Shown: positions 22,640 to 31,106 of the stretch, piece after piece
How the letters are laid out: each line of letters starts with the position of its first letter
How positions within the stretch are numbered: position 1 is the stretch's first letter
Virus record (IMG/VR): IMGVR_UViG_3300005531_000020
Location: 1 to 37,419 of that record
Source: a virus
Strand: one strand, 5' to 3'
DNA: 37,419 bases
The notes under the pieces: generated by a model
The model's input: the letters and a program-made list of their open reading frames with translations, nothing else
The model's database searches: none
Told to the model about the DNA's origin: nothing
Made by a program: the position numbers and the translations under genes

Positions 22640-23899
22640 TCAGTCTCCTTGCTCCTGGAACGGATCGTGGTCGACCGGAGCGAGCAGTTGCGCGCCAACT
22701 GGCATCATCACCAGCCCGGCAAGCCCGGCGAGCAGATTTCGGCTTGTTTTCAGCTCCGGATCGAAAGCCGCGGACGGGCTGCGAATTTGGTTGGGATCGC
22801 GCACGACGATAACCGGCTCTGGTTTTTGACCGCCCGGTCGGGTATAATTCTTGACCATCACAGCATCGTGGCCGCGATCCCATGCGTCCTTCAACCTCGC
22901 CTGAATTTCCGAGTCCTGCAGCCCCTGAGCATCGACAACTGCCGGCCGCTCAGTCCGATGCCATAGCTGTGGATTACCCGCCGTTCCCAGATCGCCCCAT
23001 ATGCCGTGCCCTCCCGGCAATCCCGGCGCTGTGGCCGCGATATCTGGACCTGTCGGCGTCCCCGAGCGCTGCTGTATCTGGCGCGCGAGAGATGCCTGCC
23101 CAGCCGCATCGTTCGTCGCCCACTCGGTGAACGGCGCAACCTGCTTGGTGTTTTCGGAGGCGAGTCCGCGCGTGGCGCCGAACGCGCCGCTCGGTGTCCC
23201 CTGCTTCGCCCGCGCCGCGATGTCGGCGGCCTCCCACCGGCTCACGAAACGCCCCGTATTGGTCACGAACCCATCGAGAATCGGACCTTGGCGCATTTCG
23301 TCGAGGGGCATCTTTTCAATGCGCTCGGCGGCCATCATCGCGTCCATATGGGACGGGCCGGTGTAGATGCGGCCGTTGACGTTGAGGGCCGCGGTCGCGA
23401 TCTTCTCGTCGGCCGGCGCCACGGCGAAGCCGAGCGGCATGTCGCTGCGAAAACCCATCGCTTGCGCGCGCGCCAATCGTGCGGCCTCATCCATTGGCAA
23501 CGCTGCCGCTTGTGCAACCCGCGCGCTCCGCACCGCGCCGGAGCCGAGCGTTGCCGCCCCGCGCGCACCGGCAAGCGGCGAGGCGGTCGCCAGCCCCGCG
23601 ATATTCGTCGCGTCCTCGATCGCCTGAAGTCTGAACCTACCCGTCGCCGGGTCGATCGGATTGGTGTTTGCGACATCCCAGATGGCGTTCCCGAGCGAAG
23701 TAGCGGCATCGTTCAGTAGGAGCGCTGGTGCCCCCGCGAGTCCGGTCGCGCCCCACGCGAGCGGCCCCGGTTCCGCACTCCACTGCGGCGAGATTGCCGG
23801 CCCCGTGTCGATACCGCGCTGCGCGAGCCAATAGGGCGAGCGCAGTGCAGGCGCCGCAATCAGCGGATTATCATCCGAAGCCTGCAGCGCGTTTGCCAT
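22640..23899 (-). CDS. Polyvalent / ADP-ribosyltransferase-like head-region protein
   Basis: A 419-aa protein. The N-terminal half is Ala/Gly/Pro-rich; residues about 172-235 carry ALNVNGRIYTGPSHMDAMMA and GFVTNTGRFVSRWEAADIA, a module known from large phage polyvalent proteins. The last 100 residues (GHDAVMVKNYTR; VIVVRDPNQIRSPSAAFDP) resemble the end of phage-borne ADP-ribosyltransferase-type domains. A hydrophobic stretch follows (LLAGLAGLVMMPVGAQLL) and the tail VDHDPFQEQGD. Its ATG overlaps the portal stop. Possibly injected with DNA to modify the host; inference only. Confidence 0.55.
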   Translation of the reverse strand: MANALQASDDNPLIAAPALRSPYWLAQRGIDTGPAISPQWSAEPGPLAWGATGLAGAPALLLNDAATSLGNAIWDVANTNPIDPATGRFRLQAIEDATNIAGLATASPLAGARGAATLGSGAVRSARVAQAAALPMDEAARLARAQAMGFRSDMPLGFAVAPADEKIATAALNVNGRIYTGPSHMDAMMAAERIEKMPLDEMRQGPILDGFVTNTGRFVSRWEAADIAARAKQGTPSGAFGATRGLASENTKQVAPFTEWATNDAAGQASLARQIQQRSGTPTGPDIAATAPGLPGGHGIWGDLGTAGNPQLWHRTERPAVVDAQGLQDSEIQARLKDAWDRGHDAVMVKNYTRPGGQKPEPVIVVRDPNQIRSPSAAFDPELKTSRNLLAGLAGLVMMPVGAQLLAPVDHDPFQEQGD

Positions 23900-26214
23900 C
23901 AGGAGACCACCATCATGTATTTTCCCGGCCGCGTCGTATCGGGAACGTACCAGTTCCCGTCCGGCGCCTGCCGCGCACCCTCGATCGGCGCCTGACCATT
24001 CGGCGCAGGAGCGCCGTTGCCATTCTGGTCCTGCGTCCCATCCGGATTCGTCATCTGGCCAATGATCGCCTCGTTGGCGCTCTCGATCGTCGAATAGACG
24101 TGCTCATGTGCACGCTGCTCGATCTCATGATCCATTTGCGCGCGCTGCTGCGGGGTCAGCGCAATCTTGGCAATGGCATTGACCATGGCCTCAAGCCGCT
24201 TGGTATCCGCATTGAAGGACTCGATGTCACGCCGTTCGTCGCGGCCACGGATCGTGATCTGCTTCTCGGCGAGCTTCTGCATCAGCTCCTTGTTCAATTC
24301 CTGGAACCGGGCAAGCTGCTGTTGAAGCTCGGTGACGGCCGGCGGCGGCCCCTGATCGAACAGGTACGGCTTGGTCGCCCTGATCTCCTTCTCGAACCGC
24401 TCGCGCAACTTGTCAGCACCGGGAAAGTCCGAGTAGTTGAAGAACAGATCGGCGCCGATCAGGATGGCTTCCTTTTGCGCAGCGAAGATCTGGCTCAGCG
24501 CGTTGACGGCTTCCTGCCGCTGCGTTGCGTAGTCAGGGCCGGGATCGGAAATGCACTCGTATTCGCCGATGGAGGGGTTGAAGGCCAGTTGAACGGCCTC
24601 CTGATCTTCCTTTTCGTGCTGGAGGTGCTGAAGCGCCTCGGCCTGGTCCGGAACGATGCTGATCCAGCGCCGCTCGCCGTCCTCGTCCTCGATTTGGAGT
24701 GCCCGCTTTGTATCGTAAATCTTCGGGATCAGATCAAGGAGCTGCACACCAATGAATCGCAGCATGTCGGAGTTGTGCTCGACGAAATGATATGTTGCGG
24801 TGTCACCCTGCTCTTTCCTCTCGTTGATCGCCTTGCCCGAGGCGGCCGATTGAGTGTCGTTCTCGCCCATCTGCGCCTGGAACTGGCCCGAGGCCATCAT
24901 CATGTGGCGCTCGGCGTCCTCGGCAACCTTGATCCATCCCGCGGCGGGCTGGGGCGGCTCGATACGCTGCGGCGGCGCGATCTTCGCCAGTTCCGGGCTC
25001 TGCGCCTCGTCGTCTATGTCGTTGTAGGTCGCTACCGCGAGGTCGTTGATGTTGCCGTCCTTCCAGCCTTCCTGCCCTTCGATCGCACGGGCTGGCGCGA
25101 GCCACTGCGATTTCGTCTGGAACGCAACAACCTGGACCGCAACCGAGGAGCCGTAATTGAGCATGCGGTTGCCGTCGATCAGCGCGCGGGTGTGTCCCTT
25201 GAGGTCGAGGGTATTGTCGATCACGAGCTCGCGGCCGACACAGCGGCAGATCGGAATGTACTTGCCGGCCCAGTCTCCGCGCTGAATGATTTTGTCGCCA
25301 GCGATCAGGAACCATTTCACCTTGTTGTTGGTAACCGAGCGCGTGCGACCGTCGATTTCGCCATTCTCGATGTCTGCGAGCAGCGCGTCGCAGATCTCAT
25401 CGCCGCTTTCTTCCCTGATTTCCGACTCGAGCTTGTCGAAGTTGTTACCTTCGCGGTCGGTCCACGAAACGAGCGTGTCCTCACTGCCTTCCTTGCGGTA
25501 ATACTTCGCGACCATGATCTCCTTGTCGGTGATCCATGATTGAAAGACGCCGCTGTCGATCGGCGCAGAGCCGACCTTATCGGCCCATTTCTTGTATTTC
25601 CGGTTGAATTCCTTGCGCGGAATCTTCTCGAACACGAAGCCGAAATTTGCGTCCGAGCCATCGGTCTCTCTGATCCATGGATCGAGATAGACGCCGGTCG
25701 GATCACGCGAGGCCTTGAGGAAGATATCCTGGTCGTGTGAGCGTTCCGAGATGTAAGCCGTCTCGATGAGGATATAGCCGATACCTCCATCGACCTGTTG
25801 CTCACGCACCTTGCGGTAGGCGGCCGTCGCTTTCGAGATGTACTCGATGCGCCGGATCAGGCTTTGCATCACCTCGGCTGATTTGTAACTCGCCTTGCCG
25901 CCGATCGGCCGGACCTTGATGCCATAACCGTTCTTCGACAACGAGTTGATGATGATGTCGTTGTGAACCCGCGTGTTGTTGATCGTCAGGCACGGAAGAT
26001 TGCTTTCCTCGCCGGTGCGCGAGTCATAGATCGACTTATCCCACTGCCAAGTGTTGCGAGCATCCCCGTTTGCGAACTTGATATCCTCGCGAATGCGCTC
26101 ATCCTGCACGCCCTGCCAGTCCTTGCAGGCCTGGAAGCGTTCGGCGGCCTCAGTGAGGATCGTGAGATCGCCTTTGAGGTTGCGATCGTCGGCGGGGGTG
26201 ATGAGAGCGACCAC
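23899..26214 (-). CDS. Portal protein, P22 gp1-like
   Basis: A 771-aa protein (P22 portal 725). The beginning (TILTEAAERFQACKDWQGVQ; CLTINNTRVHNDIIINSLSK; IKVRPIGGKASYKSAEVMQS) has the classic P22-type portal layout. The middle has VDGGIGYILIETAY and DPTGVYLDPW; a C-terminal coiled coil (ELQQQLARFQELNKELMQKL) and a Gln/Asn/Pro tail fit the barrel/tail. Twelve copies would form the DNA entry vertex. The start is GTG with a weak ribosome site. It follows the large terminase, as in P22. Confidence 0.88.
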   Translation of the reverse strand: MVALITPADDRNLKGDLTILTEAAERFQACKDWQGVQDERIREDIKFANGDARNTWQWDKSIYDSRTGEESNLPCLTINNTRVHNDIIINSLSKNGYGIKVRPIGGKASYKSAEVMQSLIRRIEYISKATAAYRKVREQQVDGGIGYILIETAYISERSHDQDIFLKASRDPTGVYLDPWIRETDGSDANFGFVFEKIPRKEFNRKYKKWADKVGSAPIDSGVFQSWITDKEIMVAKYYRKEGSEDTLVSWTDREGNNFDKLESEIREESGDEICDALLADIENGEIDGRTRSVTNNKVKWFLIAGDKIIQRGDWAGKYIPICRCVGRELVIDNTLDLKGHTRALIDGNRMLNYGSSVAVQVVAFQTKSQWLAPARAIEGQEGWKDGNINDLAVATYNDIDDEAQSPELAKIAPPQRIEPPQPAAGWIKVAEDAERHMMMASGQFQAQMGENDTQSAASGKAINERKEQGDTATYHFVEHNSDMLRFIGVQLLDLIPKIYDTKRALQIEDEDGERRWISIVPDQAEALQHLQHEKEDQEAVQLAFNPSIGEYECISDPGPDYATQRQEAVNALSQIFAAQKEAILIGADLFFNYSDFPGADKLRERFEKEIRATKPYLFDQGPPPAVTELQQQLARFQELNKELMQKLAEKQITIRGRDERRDIESFNADTKRLEAMVNAIAKIALTPQQRAQMDHEIEQRAHEHVYSTIESANEAIIGQMTNPDGTQDQNGNGAPAPNGQAPIEGARQAPDGNWYVPDTTRPGKYMMVVS

Positions 26215-26246
26215 GGATCAGTTGCCCGATATCCGACGCGCAGAGA

Positions 26247-26348
26247 TTATCGCGAGCGGTTCCTCGCGCGCCGACGTGCCAGAAGATCGAGCGCAAATGT
26301 CGCCAGCGCGCCGACAATGGGAATCAGCAATGCCCACCATGCGCTCAC
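26247..26348 (-). CDS. 33-aa single-membrane-span microprotein between terminase and portal
   Basis: GTG start overlapping the terminase stop as GTGA. The peptide is one hydrophobic helix (SAWWALLIPIVGALATFALD) with an Arg-rich tail (LLARRRARNRSR). Overlap coupling and the clean transmembrane-plus-positive pattern argue for a real gene. Function unknown. Confidence 0.55.
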   Translation of the reverse strand: MSAWWALLIPIVGALATFALDLLARRRARNRSR

Positions 26349-27715
26349 CGCCGCCCCATCCATGCCGTCCCGCGATTGTGCGGCATCGCCGCAAATGACG
26401 GCAGCGCTGGCGCCACCGGCGGCTTGTCCGGCTTCACCTTCGGATCGCGGAAGCCCATCGCGTATGTCTCCAGGGCCTTCGCTCCATGCGAGGCCCAGTC
26501 ATGCAAATACTTATCGTGGAACACCTTGCGCTTTTCGTCCCACTGGCGGCGGAAGTTGCGAAGCGCATTCAGGCCGCGTTCGCAGCGCGTTTCATCGATA
26601 TAGGCCGTGTCAAGTAGACGACGAACCGCATTCACGCCGTCCATGTCGTGGTGCTGATCGACGATGATCGGCTGGTAGCCGAGCTGCTTGGCAGTGTCGA
26701 CGCGCGAAAGCTTGTTGCCCCATTCATGCTGCGCCATGTCGTGCGGGAAGTAGTGCTTGCCGTAAACCCAGCGATATTTCGCGCGCCGGTCATCGAGGAT
26801 CGCGGCGTATTCCGTCAGGCCGATGCCTGACGCCTCGTGATAGTCGATCAATCGCGTCTGCAGCCCGACCCGCTGAATGAACCAGATGGCCGTGGAGTCT
26901 GATCGGCCGAGGTCCCATGCCGTGTGAACAAGCGCGCCGCGGTCGATCGGGATATTCTGAACAATGCGACCTTCCTGCGCCATTCTCGTGAGATACGGAC
27001 CATAATAAGACCCGATCATCGGCTCACTGAAGGAACAGCAATACTCCTGTTCGAATAGAGCCTTTCCTTCCTCTAGACCATATTCAGATTGGTACTCGCG
27101 AAGCTCGCGCTCAAGATCCTCACGCGAAAAGACGCCGCTGTCCTGCGCCGTGATGATTTGCCAGAACCAGTTAGGATCGGCCTTCGCCAGCTTCAATGTT
27201 CCAGCCGCGTGGTTGTCACCACGCGGCGTCGTGATGAAGATCACCCATCCCTTATTTTCAGTGAGGATAGGCCGCAGGAACGCCCATGATTGGGGATTGG
27301 CAAGCGCCCACTCCGAGAAAACAACGCCAGCCGGCGTCGAGCCAAGGAGCGATTGATAGTTGTCTGATCCAACGACTCTCCAAAGGGAGCCGTTCTTGAG
27401 CCTGATCATCATCTCGTCTTCGCGGGTCTTCTCGCGAAGTTCGAGCGGGAACGCCTGGTCTATACGCCGTCGACCGGTATGCGGGTTGACCGCATCCCAG
27501 ATCGCTTTGCGGGCCTGCGCCGCCTCCGGGAGCATGTGCCAGTATTCAGCGACCCGCTCATGAGCTGCAACGGCCGCCCAGTTCAGAGCAACGTCGTCCT
27601 TGCCAATGCGGCGCGACCAGATCAGGCAGGCCCGCTTTCCCCCATTCTCGAGGTAGGACCATGCTTTGAGCTGATAGGGTCGCGGCTTCCAGCCGTTGGG
27701 GAGCTGAATGCGCAT
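26345..27715 (-). CDS. Terminase large subunit
   Basis: A 456-aa protein, the DNA-packaging motor and nuclease. ATPase motifs: a P-loop variant SRRIGKD (residues 34-40), a Walker B-like VVFSE (131-135) and the coupling motif ITTPRG (161-166). The nuclease half starts at TAWDLGRSDSTAIW (Asp267), an RNase H-like first acidic strand; later acidic positions include VDQHHDMDGVN. It starts directly after the previous stop (TGAATG). Headful packaging is likely by analogy with P22. Confidence 0.9.
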   Translation of the reverse strand: MRIQLPNGWKPRPYQLKAWSYLENGGKRACLIWSRRIGKDDVALNWAAVAAHERVAEYWHMLPEAAQARKAIWDAVNPHTGRRRIDQAFPLELREKTREDEMMIRLKNGSLWRVVGSDNYQSLLGSTPAGVVFSEWALANPQSWAFLRPILTENKGWVIFITTPRGDNHAAGTLKLAKADPNWFWQIITAQDSGVFSREDLERELREYQSEYGLEEGKALFEQEYCCSFSEPMIGSYYGPYLTRMAQEGRIVQNIPIDRGALVHTAWDLGRSDSTAIWFIQRVGLQTRLIDYHEASGIGLTEYAAILDDRRAKYRWVYGKHYFPHDMAQHEWGNKLSRVDTAKQLGYQPIIVDQHHDMDGVNAVRRLLDTAYIDETRCERGLNALRNFRRQWDEKRKVFHDKYLHDWASHGAKALETYAMGFRDPKVKPDKPPVAPALPSFAAMPHNRGTAWMGRR

Positions 27716-28216
27716 TCACTGCTGAAATCCCCAAGCATTCACGTCGACCGCCGTGGCCGTCCCGTCCGCTGTGGTCGTGACCGTGATGGCAGTGTTGATC
27801 GCATTGCCAGCGATGCACGGCGTGAACGTGCGCGACAGCGTCGTGCCTGCGGCCGTCGAGGACATCTGATAGGTAAACGAATTGCCGCCCGAAAGGCCCG
27901 CTACCACAATCGGCCCGATCGCCGCCGTGCCGCCGATCGCGCTCACGTCAAATCCACAGATGAACGTTGTCCTATTGGCGCTCGCCGCGAGCGTTGCGAC
28001 GACCGCGCCCGTCGAGCCGGCGCCAACACCTGTGATTGAAGTCGATCCCGTCGGCGCGATCATCACTGGCAGCGGATTGACGCCTGATACGTCCGGGCAG
28101 TTGTTCGATCCGTTGGCACCGATCGATTGGACGCACACGCGGGTGACACCCTGTGCATGCGCCTGCCCACAAATGGAAAGCGCGGCCAGAAAGACCGCCG
28201 TCAGCAATCGTTTCAT
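27716..28216 (-). CDS. Secreted beta-rich protein upstream of the terminase large subunit
   Basis: A 166-aa protein with a signal peptide (MKRLLTAVFLAALSICGQAHA) and AGGA about ten bases upstream; a GTG at 28243, overlapping the previous stop as GTGA, is an alternative start. The mature chain is Gly/Ala/Thr/Ser-rich with four cysteines (RVCVQ, NNCPD, FICGF, TPCIA). It looks like a small decoration or adhesion domain. No family was recognised. Lying between terminase subunits is unusual for a secreted protein. Confidence 0.65.
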   Translation of the reverse strand: MKRLLTAVFLAALSICGQAHAQGVTRVCVQSIGANGSNNCPDVSGVNPLPVMIAPTGSTSITGVGAGSTGAVVATLAASANRTTFICGFDVSAIGGTAAIGPIVVAGLSGGNSFTYQMSSTAAGTTLSRTFTPCIAGNAINTAITVTTTADGTATAVDVNAWGFQQ

Positions 28217-28239
28217 GGTCGCGCTTCCTGACACGAGAT

Positions 28240-28407
28240 TCACTTCGGCATCGGCACCGGCTTTTCCGCCGGCTTGGGCGGCTTGGTGTTACCCGGATTG
28301 GCCGTGCCGGCGCTCGTGGATGGCTTCTGCGTGCCCTCTCCGGGCTGCGTGTTGAGGTTCATCGAGGTGCCGGTCACGCCGCGCACCGAGCCGATATCGT
28401 CAGCCAT
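28240..28407 (-). CDS. 55-aa proline-rich small protein
   Basis: ATG with GGAG eight bases upstream. The start MADDIGSVRGVTGTSMNLN is followed by a Pro/Lys/Thr-rich tail (NTKPPKPAEKPVPMPK), likely unstructured. Its stop overlaps a GTG of the next gene. Not recognised. Confidence 0.55.
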   Translation of the reverse strand: MADDIGSVRGVTGTSMNLNTQPGEGTQKPSTSAGTANPGNTKPPKPAEKPVPMPK

Positions 28408-28436
28408 GGTGGTTCTCCGTTCGATTGTGGGTGGAT

Positions 28437-28751
28437 TCAGATGCCGAGCAGCGCCCGCAGATTGGGATTGCCGTCGATCATGGTGATGCCGGCGACGACG
28501 AGGCGGCTCGAGCCGTCGATCGAGGCCGTGATCCCCGGGATTCCATTGAGCAGATTGACGATGTCCGAGCCCGACATGGTCCGAACGTCGATGATCACGG
28601 TCTTGCCGTTGATCGCCAGCGGCGATGGCGGCGGGACCGCGACAGCGGGCGCCGCCGCGGCGGTCCCCGTGGGCACCGAGTGAAGGGCGCCCACGGCCTT
28701 GGCGATCGGGAACGCGGTCGCGAGGTTCCCGACCTTGGTCTGACCCGACAT
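28437..28751 (-). CDS. Small protein of unknown function, terS-terL interval
   Basis: A 104-aa protein. N-terminal Ala/Pro-rich linker-like part, then a compact alpha/beta part (TVIIDVRTMSGSDIVNLLNG; ITASIDGSSRLVVAGITMID). Its ATG overlaps the previous stop (TGATG). It has no signal peptide although both larger neighbours do. No family was recognised. Confidence 0.6.
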   Translation of the reverse strand: MSGQTKVGNLATAFPIAKAVGALHSVPTGTAAAAPAVAVPPPSPLAINGKTVIIDVRTMSGSDIVNLLNGIPGITASIDGSSRLVVAGITMIDGNPNLRALLGI

Positions 28752-30124
28752 CACATGCCGGCCCAGGCGGTGAACTTGCCCGAGCCGCCGTTGTCGAAGA
28801 CCGTAGCGCTCAGGCCAACCGCTGCGGTCGTGCCGCCCGAGGTGCACTGCGCCATCATGTGCGTCATGCCGGCAACAGCCACGATCGTGCCCGCCGTCGC
28901 ATCGGCCGCGAGCGCCGTGCACGCCGTCAGCGCGGTTTCCGCCGTGGTCGTCGGCACCGCAAAGCCCGCCGCGAACGTGAAGGTCGGGGCGAGATACATC
29001 GGCTGCGGGAACACGATATCCCACTGGCATGCGGTGTTCGCGGTCGTGAAGTGGCAGGTACCGCGCGGCGTCGGCCCGGCCGTCTCCGAGATCGCATAGA
29101 AGAACTGCTGGGCACGGTTGAGGTCATCCTGCTTGCGGATCACCTCGAAGTTCGAGGCTGCGGCCCCGATCTCGAGCTGCGCGCCGGTCCAGGCGAAGCC
29201 GTCAGTCGCACCCGCACCAGTCGCGGTTGGGGTGAAGCAGATCGCCACGCCCACCTCAGTCGCGGTCGACGGGATCGACGCCGAAACCGAGTAGCGCGTG
29301 AACGTGGTCGTGATCGTGAGTGCCTGGTTGACCGCAGTTGCGATACCGGTCCAAGCAGGCGTGATCGCCGGTGATGCCGTCCACGAGCCGAAGCCCTGAT
29401 CCGTGCCGGTCCCGGTATAGACCACCATATTCACGATGTTGTTGTTGTCGGCCGCAAGGCCCGCAAGCGCGTCGAGCCACGCGCTGAACGTGACGGTCTG
29501 GCCGGCGAGCTGCGTCGCGATCGCCGACGGGATCTCCTGATGCACGCACACCGGCTGGGTGAGCGCGCCCGAGGTCCGAAACACCTTCATCACGTTGGTG
29601 AAGCCGGTCGGCGGGGACGGGGACGAGGTGACGATCGCACTGCGGCCCGCGCCCGAACCGACGTTGGTGTCGAGCGCCCAGCGATCCGCCGACATATTGG
29701 TCACGGCGAGCGCCGACGTGGTGGCGCCTGTCACTGTGGCGGTGCCGTTGATCGCCGTGATGTTGAGCGCAGCGTTGTCGAGGTAGTTGCGCGGCGTGCC
29801 GCCGTAGTTGCCCAAGAGCGTGACCGGGATGCGAACGGTCTGCGGCGAGGCACCGCCGCCGAGCTGCGTATCGGCCGGGATCATTTCCTGGCCGGTCAGG
29901 AACGACGGTCCTGCCGGAACGGTCTGGCCACAGATCGAGCCGGTCGAGCCCTGACCCTGGCCGGTGATGCCGCCGAGGCCACCGGTGCCGGTGACGGTCG
30001 AGGCACAGAACGACGCCGAGCCGACGATCGGCAGGGTCGAGAACAGCCCGGCCGCGATGGCGGACGGGATACCGATGGCGGCGACGAGGACGGCCGCAAG
30101 CATCACGCGGGGCGTGATCTTCAT
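28751..30124 (-). CDS. Secreted tail-fibre-like / carbohydrate-binding-like protein
   Basis: A 457-aa protein. The chosen ATG (30124) has GGAG seven bases upstream and opens a signal peptide (MKITPRVMLAAVLVAAIGIP ... AIAA). The C-terminal half has the jelly-roll pattern common in phage fibre and appendage proteins: VTFSAWLDALAG, then FAWTGAQLEIGAAASNFEVI and LNRAQQFFYA, where relatives typically read QLEVG..A..FE...LxxCQRYY. Eight cysteines in the mature chain. Probably a virion appendage or adhesin; encoded unusually between terminase subunits. Confidence 0.62.
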   Translation of the reverse strand: MKITPRVMLAAVLVAAIGIPSAIAAGLFSTLPIVGSASFCASTVTGTGGLGGITGQGQGSTGSICGQTVPAGPSFLTGQEMIPADTQLGGGASPQTVRIPVTLLGNYGGTPRNYLDNAALNITAINGTATVTGATTSALAVTNMSADRWALDTNVGSGAGRSAIVTSSPSPPTGFTNVMKVFRTSGALTQPVCVHQEIPSAIATQLAGQTVTFSAWLDALAGLAADNNNIVNMVVYTGTGTDQGFGSWTASPAITPAWTGIATAVNQALTITTTFTRYSVSASIPSTATEVGVAICFTPTATGAGATDGFAWTGAQLEIGAAASNFEVIRKQDDLNRAQQFFYAISETAGPTPRGTCHFTTANTACQWDIVFPQPMYLAPTFTFAAGFAVPTTTAETALTACTALAADATAGTIVAVAGMTHMMAQCTSGGTTAAVGLSATVFDNGGSGKFTAWAGM

Positions 30125-30193
30125 GGGTTTCTCCATTGGATTTGGATTACCGGCGCGGCCGGCGCTGTTTGGCGGGAGGGTGACGGCACCCGC

Positions 30194-30388
30194 CTATGCC
30201 GAACCTTGTCGCTGCTTAAGCAGACTCACCCACTGGGTGATACGGACAAGGGCCCTGAACAGAAATTCCCTTTGCTCGTGCTCAGGTAGCTCGAGAAATT
30301 CCAGTAGTGCGACCTCGTGCTCGGCTGCTGTCGTCTTACGCAGGTCCGCAAGCAGGTCGGGAACTGGGCGCTCCTTCATTTTTTTCAC
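30194..30388 (-). CDS. 64-aa helical protein, unknown
   Basis: Charged helices (PVPDLLADLRKTTAAEHEVA; ELPEHEQREFLFRALVRITQ) with the end LLKQRQGSA. GTG at 30388 overlaps the previous stop as GTGA; the alternative ATG at 30379 lacks a ribosome site. Not recognised. Confidence 0.55.
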   Translation of the reverse strand: MKKMKERPVPDLLADLRKTTAAEHEVALLEFLELPEHEQREFLFRALVRITQWVSLLKQRQGSA

Positions 30389-30603
30389 GAATACCGATAG
30401 GCCTGCTCGGTGAAATACTTCTTGCAGTAGCCAAAGCTGCGGATAGGGTCCTCGACCCGAACGCAGTGCGGCTCTTTCCGATGCTGCCCCGGCTGGAACC
30501 AGCGGCATGAAATGCACATTTCGCCCTTCGCGCCGGGCTGTTCGGAATACTCGGCTTCCTCGTGGGTTGCCTTCTTGAAGGTCTGTTCACCCGGCTTTGA
30601 CAT
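30385..30603 (-). CDS. Small four-cysteine protein, HiPIP-like pattern
   Basis: A 72-aa protein with four cysteines spaced Cys-x2-Cys-x13-Cys-x12-Cys (CISCRWF ... HCVRV ... GYCKKYF). The spacing and the aromatic residues near each Cys recall high-potential iron-sulfur proteins, though a zinc knuckle is equally possible. It overlaps the end of the small terminase gene by 17 bases. No signal peptide. Role unknown. Confidence 0.6.
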   Translation of the reverse strand: MSKPGEQTFKKATHEEAEYSEQPGAKGEMCISCRWFQPGQHRKEPHCVRVEDPIRSFGYCKKYFTEQAYRYS

Positions 30604-31039
30604 CGGCGAACCTCACGATTTCGATTTTCAGAGGCCCGCCGCCCTCGCCGGCATGGCGCAAATCGACTTTGTCGCCATACTTCTTAGGCGCCAGCTTGGA
30701 CATCAGCCACTTTCGGGTGTCCACCCGAAGCCGAGAGCGGTTGATGTGCTCGTTGTCGACGCGCTCGTTGCCATTTGCATCCGTAAACTTGTCGGACGCT
30801 GCATCGTCCGCGATCTCGATGATCTCCTCAGACCAGACCTCCATCTGGAGTTCACGCGCTCTCGCGTATTGGTCCGAGAAGTCCTTATGTTTCAACACCC
30901 AAAGGTGCACGGTCGATCGCGTCGGCATACCGTCTCCCTCGCAAATGCTGCGGAGAGACTCGCCATTTGAGATACGAGCACAGATCAGGTCTGCCGTCTT
31001 TTGCGAGAAAGTGGATGGGCGACCACGGGGTTTTGACAT
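30587..31039 (-). CDS. Terminase small subunit
   Basis: A 150-aa protein. The chosen ATG (31039) has CGAGG five bases upstream. N-terminal helix-turn-helix (ADLICARISNGESLRSICEG; MPTRSTVHLWVLKHKDF), an oligomerising helix region (ARARELQMEVWSEEIIEIAD), then RVDTRKWLMSKLAPKKYGDK and a C-terminal tail. This is the layout of Sf6/P22-type small terminases that recognise the packaging site. It is the first late gene, preceded by a structured untranslated region. Confidence 0.85.
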   Translation of the reverse strand: MSKPRGRPSTFSQKTADLICARISNGESLRSICEGDGMPTRSTVHLWVLKHKDFSDQYARARELQMEVWSEEIIEIADDAASDKFTDANGNERVDNEHINRSRLRVDTRKWLMSKLAPKKYGDKVDLRHAGEGGGPLKIEIVRFADVKAG

Positions 31040-31061
31040 GGCGCCTCGTGAGGGAAAGGAG

Positions 31062-31106
31062 GCTGGCGGGACCCGTAGCGGGAGGGGACCGACAAGTCCC
31101 GCCAGC
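31062..31106 (-). other. 11-bp perfect hairpin in the terS leader
   Basis: GCTGGCGGGAC pairs with GTCCCGCCAGC (11 bp, 23-base loop) ending 23 bases before the terS ATG. No T-run follows it on the minus strand, so it is a stable leader hairpin rather than a classic terminator. It could control terS translation, be an RNase site, or be part of the packaging site. Confidence 0.6.

Noticed and set aside
22488-22883. N-terminal extension of the histidine phosphatase
   Set aside because: Overlaps two other coding genes in a different frame and is almost all Arg/Ser/Ala.
23728-25539. 603-aa plus-strand open frame
   Set aside because: Antisense to the well-supported portal gene; Leu/Arg-rich shadow composition.
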